Part shown: positions 33,411 through 33,411 of the stretch, in pieces | Layout: each line of letters begins with the position of its first letter | Position numbering within the stretch: position 1 is the stretch's first letter | From: Flavobacterium sp. | Lineage (GTDB): Bacteria > Bacteroidota > Bacteroidia > Flavobacteriales > Flavobacteriaceae | Length of the DNA stretch: 33,411 nucleotides | Reading direction: 5' to 3' | Assembly: GCA_024644655.1 (NCBI GenBank) | Contig: JAHEHJ010000017.1 | Location: forward strand, 1 to 33,411 | Translations under genes and position numbers: made by a program | Notes under the pieces: model-generated | Database searches by the model: none | The model's input: the letters and a program-made list of their open reading frames with translations, nothing else | What the model was told of the DNA's origin: nothing

Positions 33411-33411
33411 A

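Noticed and set aside
32646..33411. oriC in the gene-free right end
   Set aside because: I found no sequence close to TTATnCACA on either strand, so an origin claim would rest only on the array. It stays as one possibility under the array finding.
1..33411. Mobile element or phage island
   Set aside because: No transposase, integrase, phage structural gene, tRNA-attachment repeat or paired terminal inverted repeats were found. Gene content is housekeeping throughout.

Overview
The window looks like a chromosomal segment from a Flavobacterium-like member of the Bacteroidota. The DNA is AT-rich. Promoters fit the Bacteroidota pattern TTG / 17-20 nt / TAnnTTTG, and Shine-Dalgarno sites are mostly absent. 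Both ends carry type IX secretion (T9SS) cargo with C-terminal sorting domains. The aconitase is of mitochondrial type and the GAPDH is a long form with an N-terminal extension. No transposase, phage module, CRISPR array, tRNA or rRNA was found, and most of the window is ordinary housekeeping sequence.

Layout. At 1-67 is the last codons of a T9SS cargo gene with its terminator. At 219-2100 (minus) are a 70-residue membrane mini-protein and prfC (RF3). At 2355-7583 (plus) is an envelope-chaperone cluster: a two-domain parvulin, a lipoprotein and a SurA-like protein with overlapping ends, then a MoxR ATPase. At 7567-9847 is a tightly divergent pair, a PHM-like putative copper monooxygenase (minus) and an acyltransferase (plus). 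At 10013-14257 are aconitase (plus), a small secreted protein (minus) and long GAPDH (minus). At 14414-19937 are an HtrA protease (minus), then dapF, a GNAT enzyme, mltG, a DUF2279 protein and a lysozyme-fold protein (plus). At 19934-22591 (minus) are an RsmI-like methyltransferase, a low-molecular-weight phosphatase and dnaA. At 22780-26791 are a thioesterase (plus), yigZ, a HAD phosphatase and ribD (minus), then a GNAT enzyme and prmC (plus). At 26782-29523 are a MacB-type permease (minus) and hisS (plus). At 29574-32645 (minus) is a 1023-residue LamG / T9SS cargo protein. The last 0.77 kb has no gene but holds a striking array.

Four observations stand out. (1) Four exact-period 22-bp tandem units sharing the block AAATCACCATGGT lie in the gene-free end (33020-33107); the last unit completes an 18-bp perfect palindrome. 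This looks like iterons or helically phased protein-binding sites. (2) A LacI-family-like palindrome centred on CG sits on the gap promoter (14330-14349), and 14 bases of it recur exactly at the acn promoter (9967-9980), suggesting a shared regulator of central carbon metabolism. (3) A membrane-anchored protein has residues spaced like the copper M site of peptidylglycine monooxygenase, and its promoter is interleaved with that of the divergent acyltransferase. (4) The dnaA upstream region carries DnaA-box-like sites beside a very AT-rich stretch.

Gene packing is tight. Four convergent pairs overlap at their stop codons, two of them through the same TTAA arrangement. Two divergent pairs have start codons under 30 bp apart. 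Three genes appear to start at TTG.
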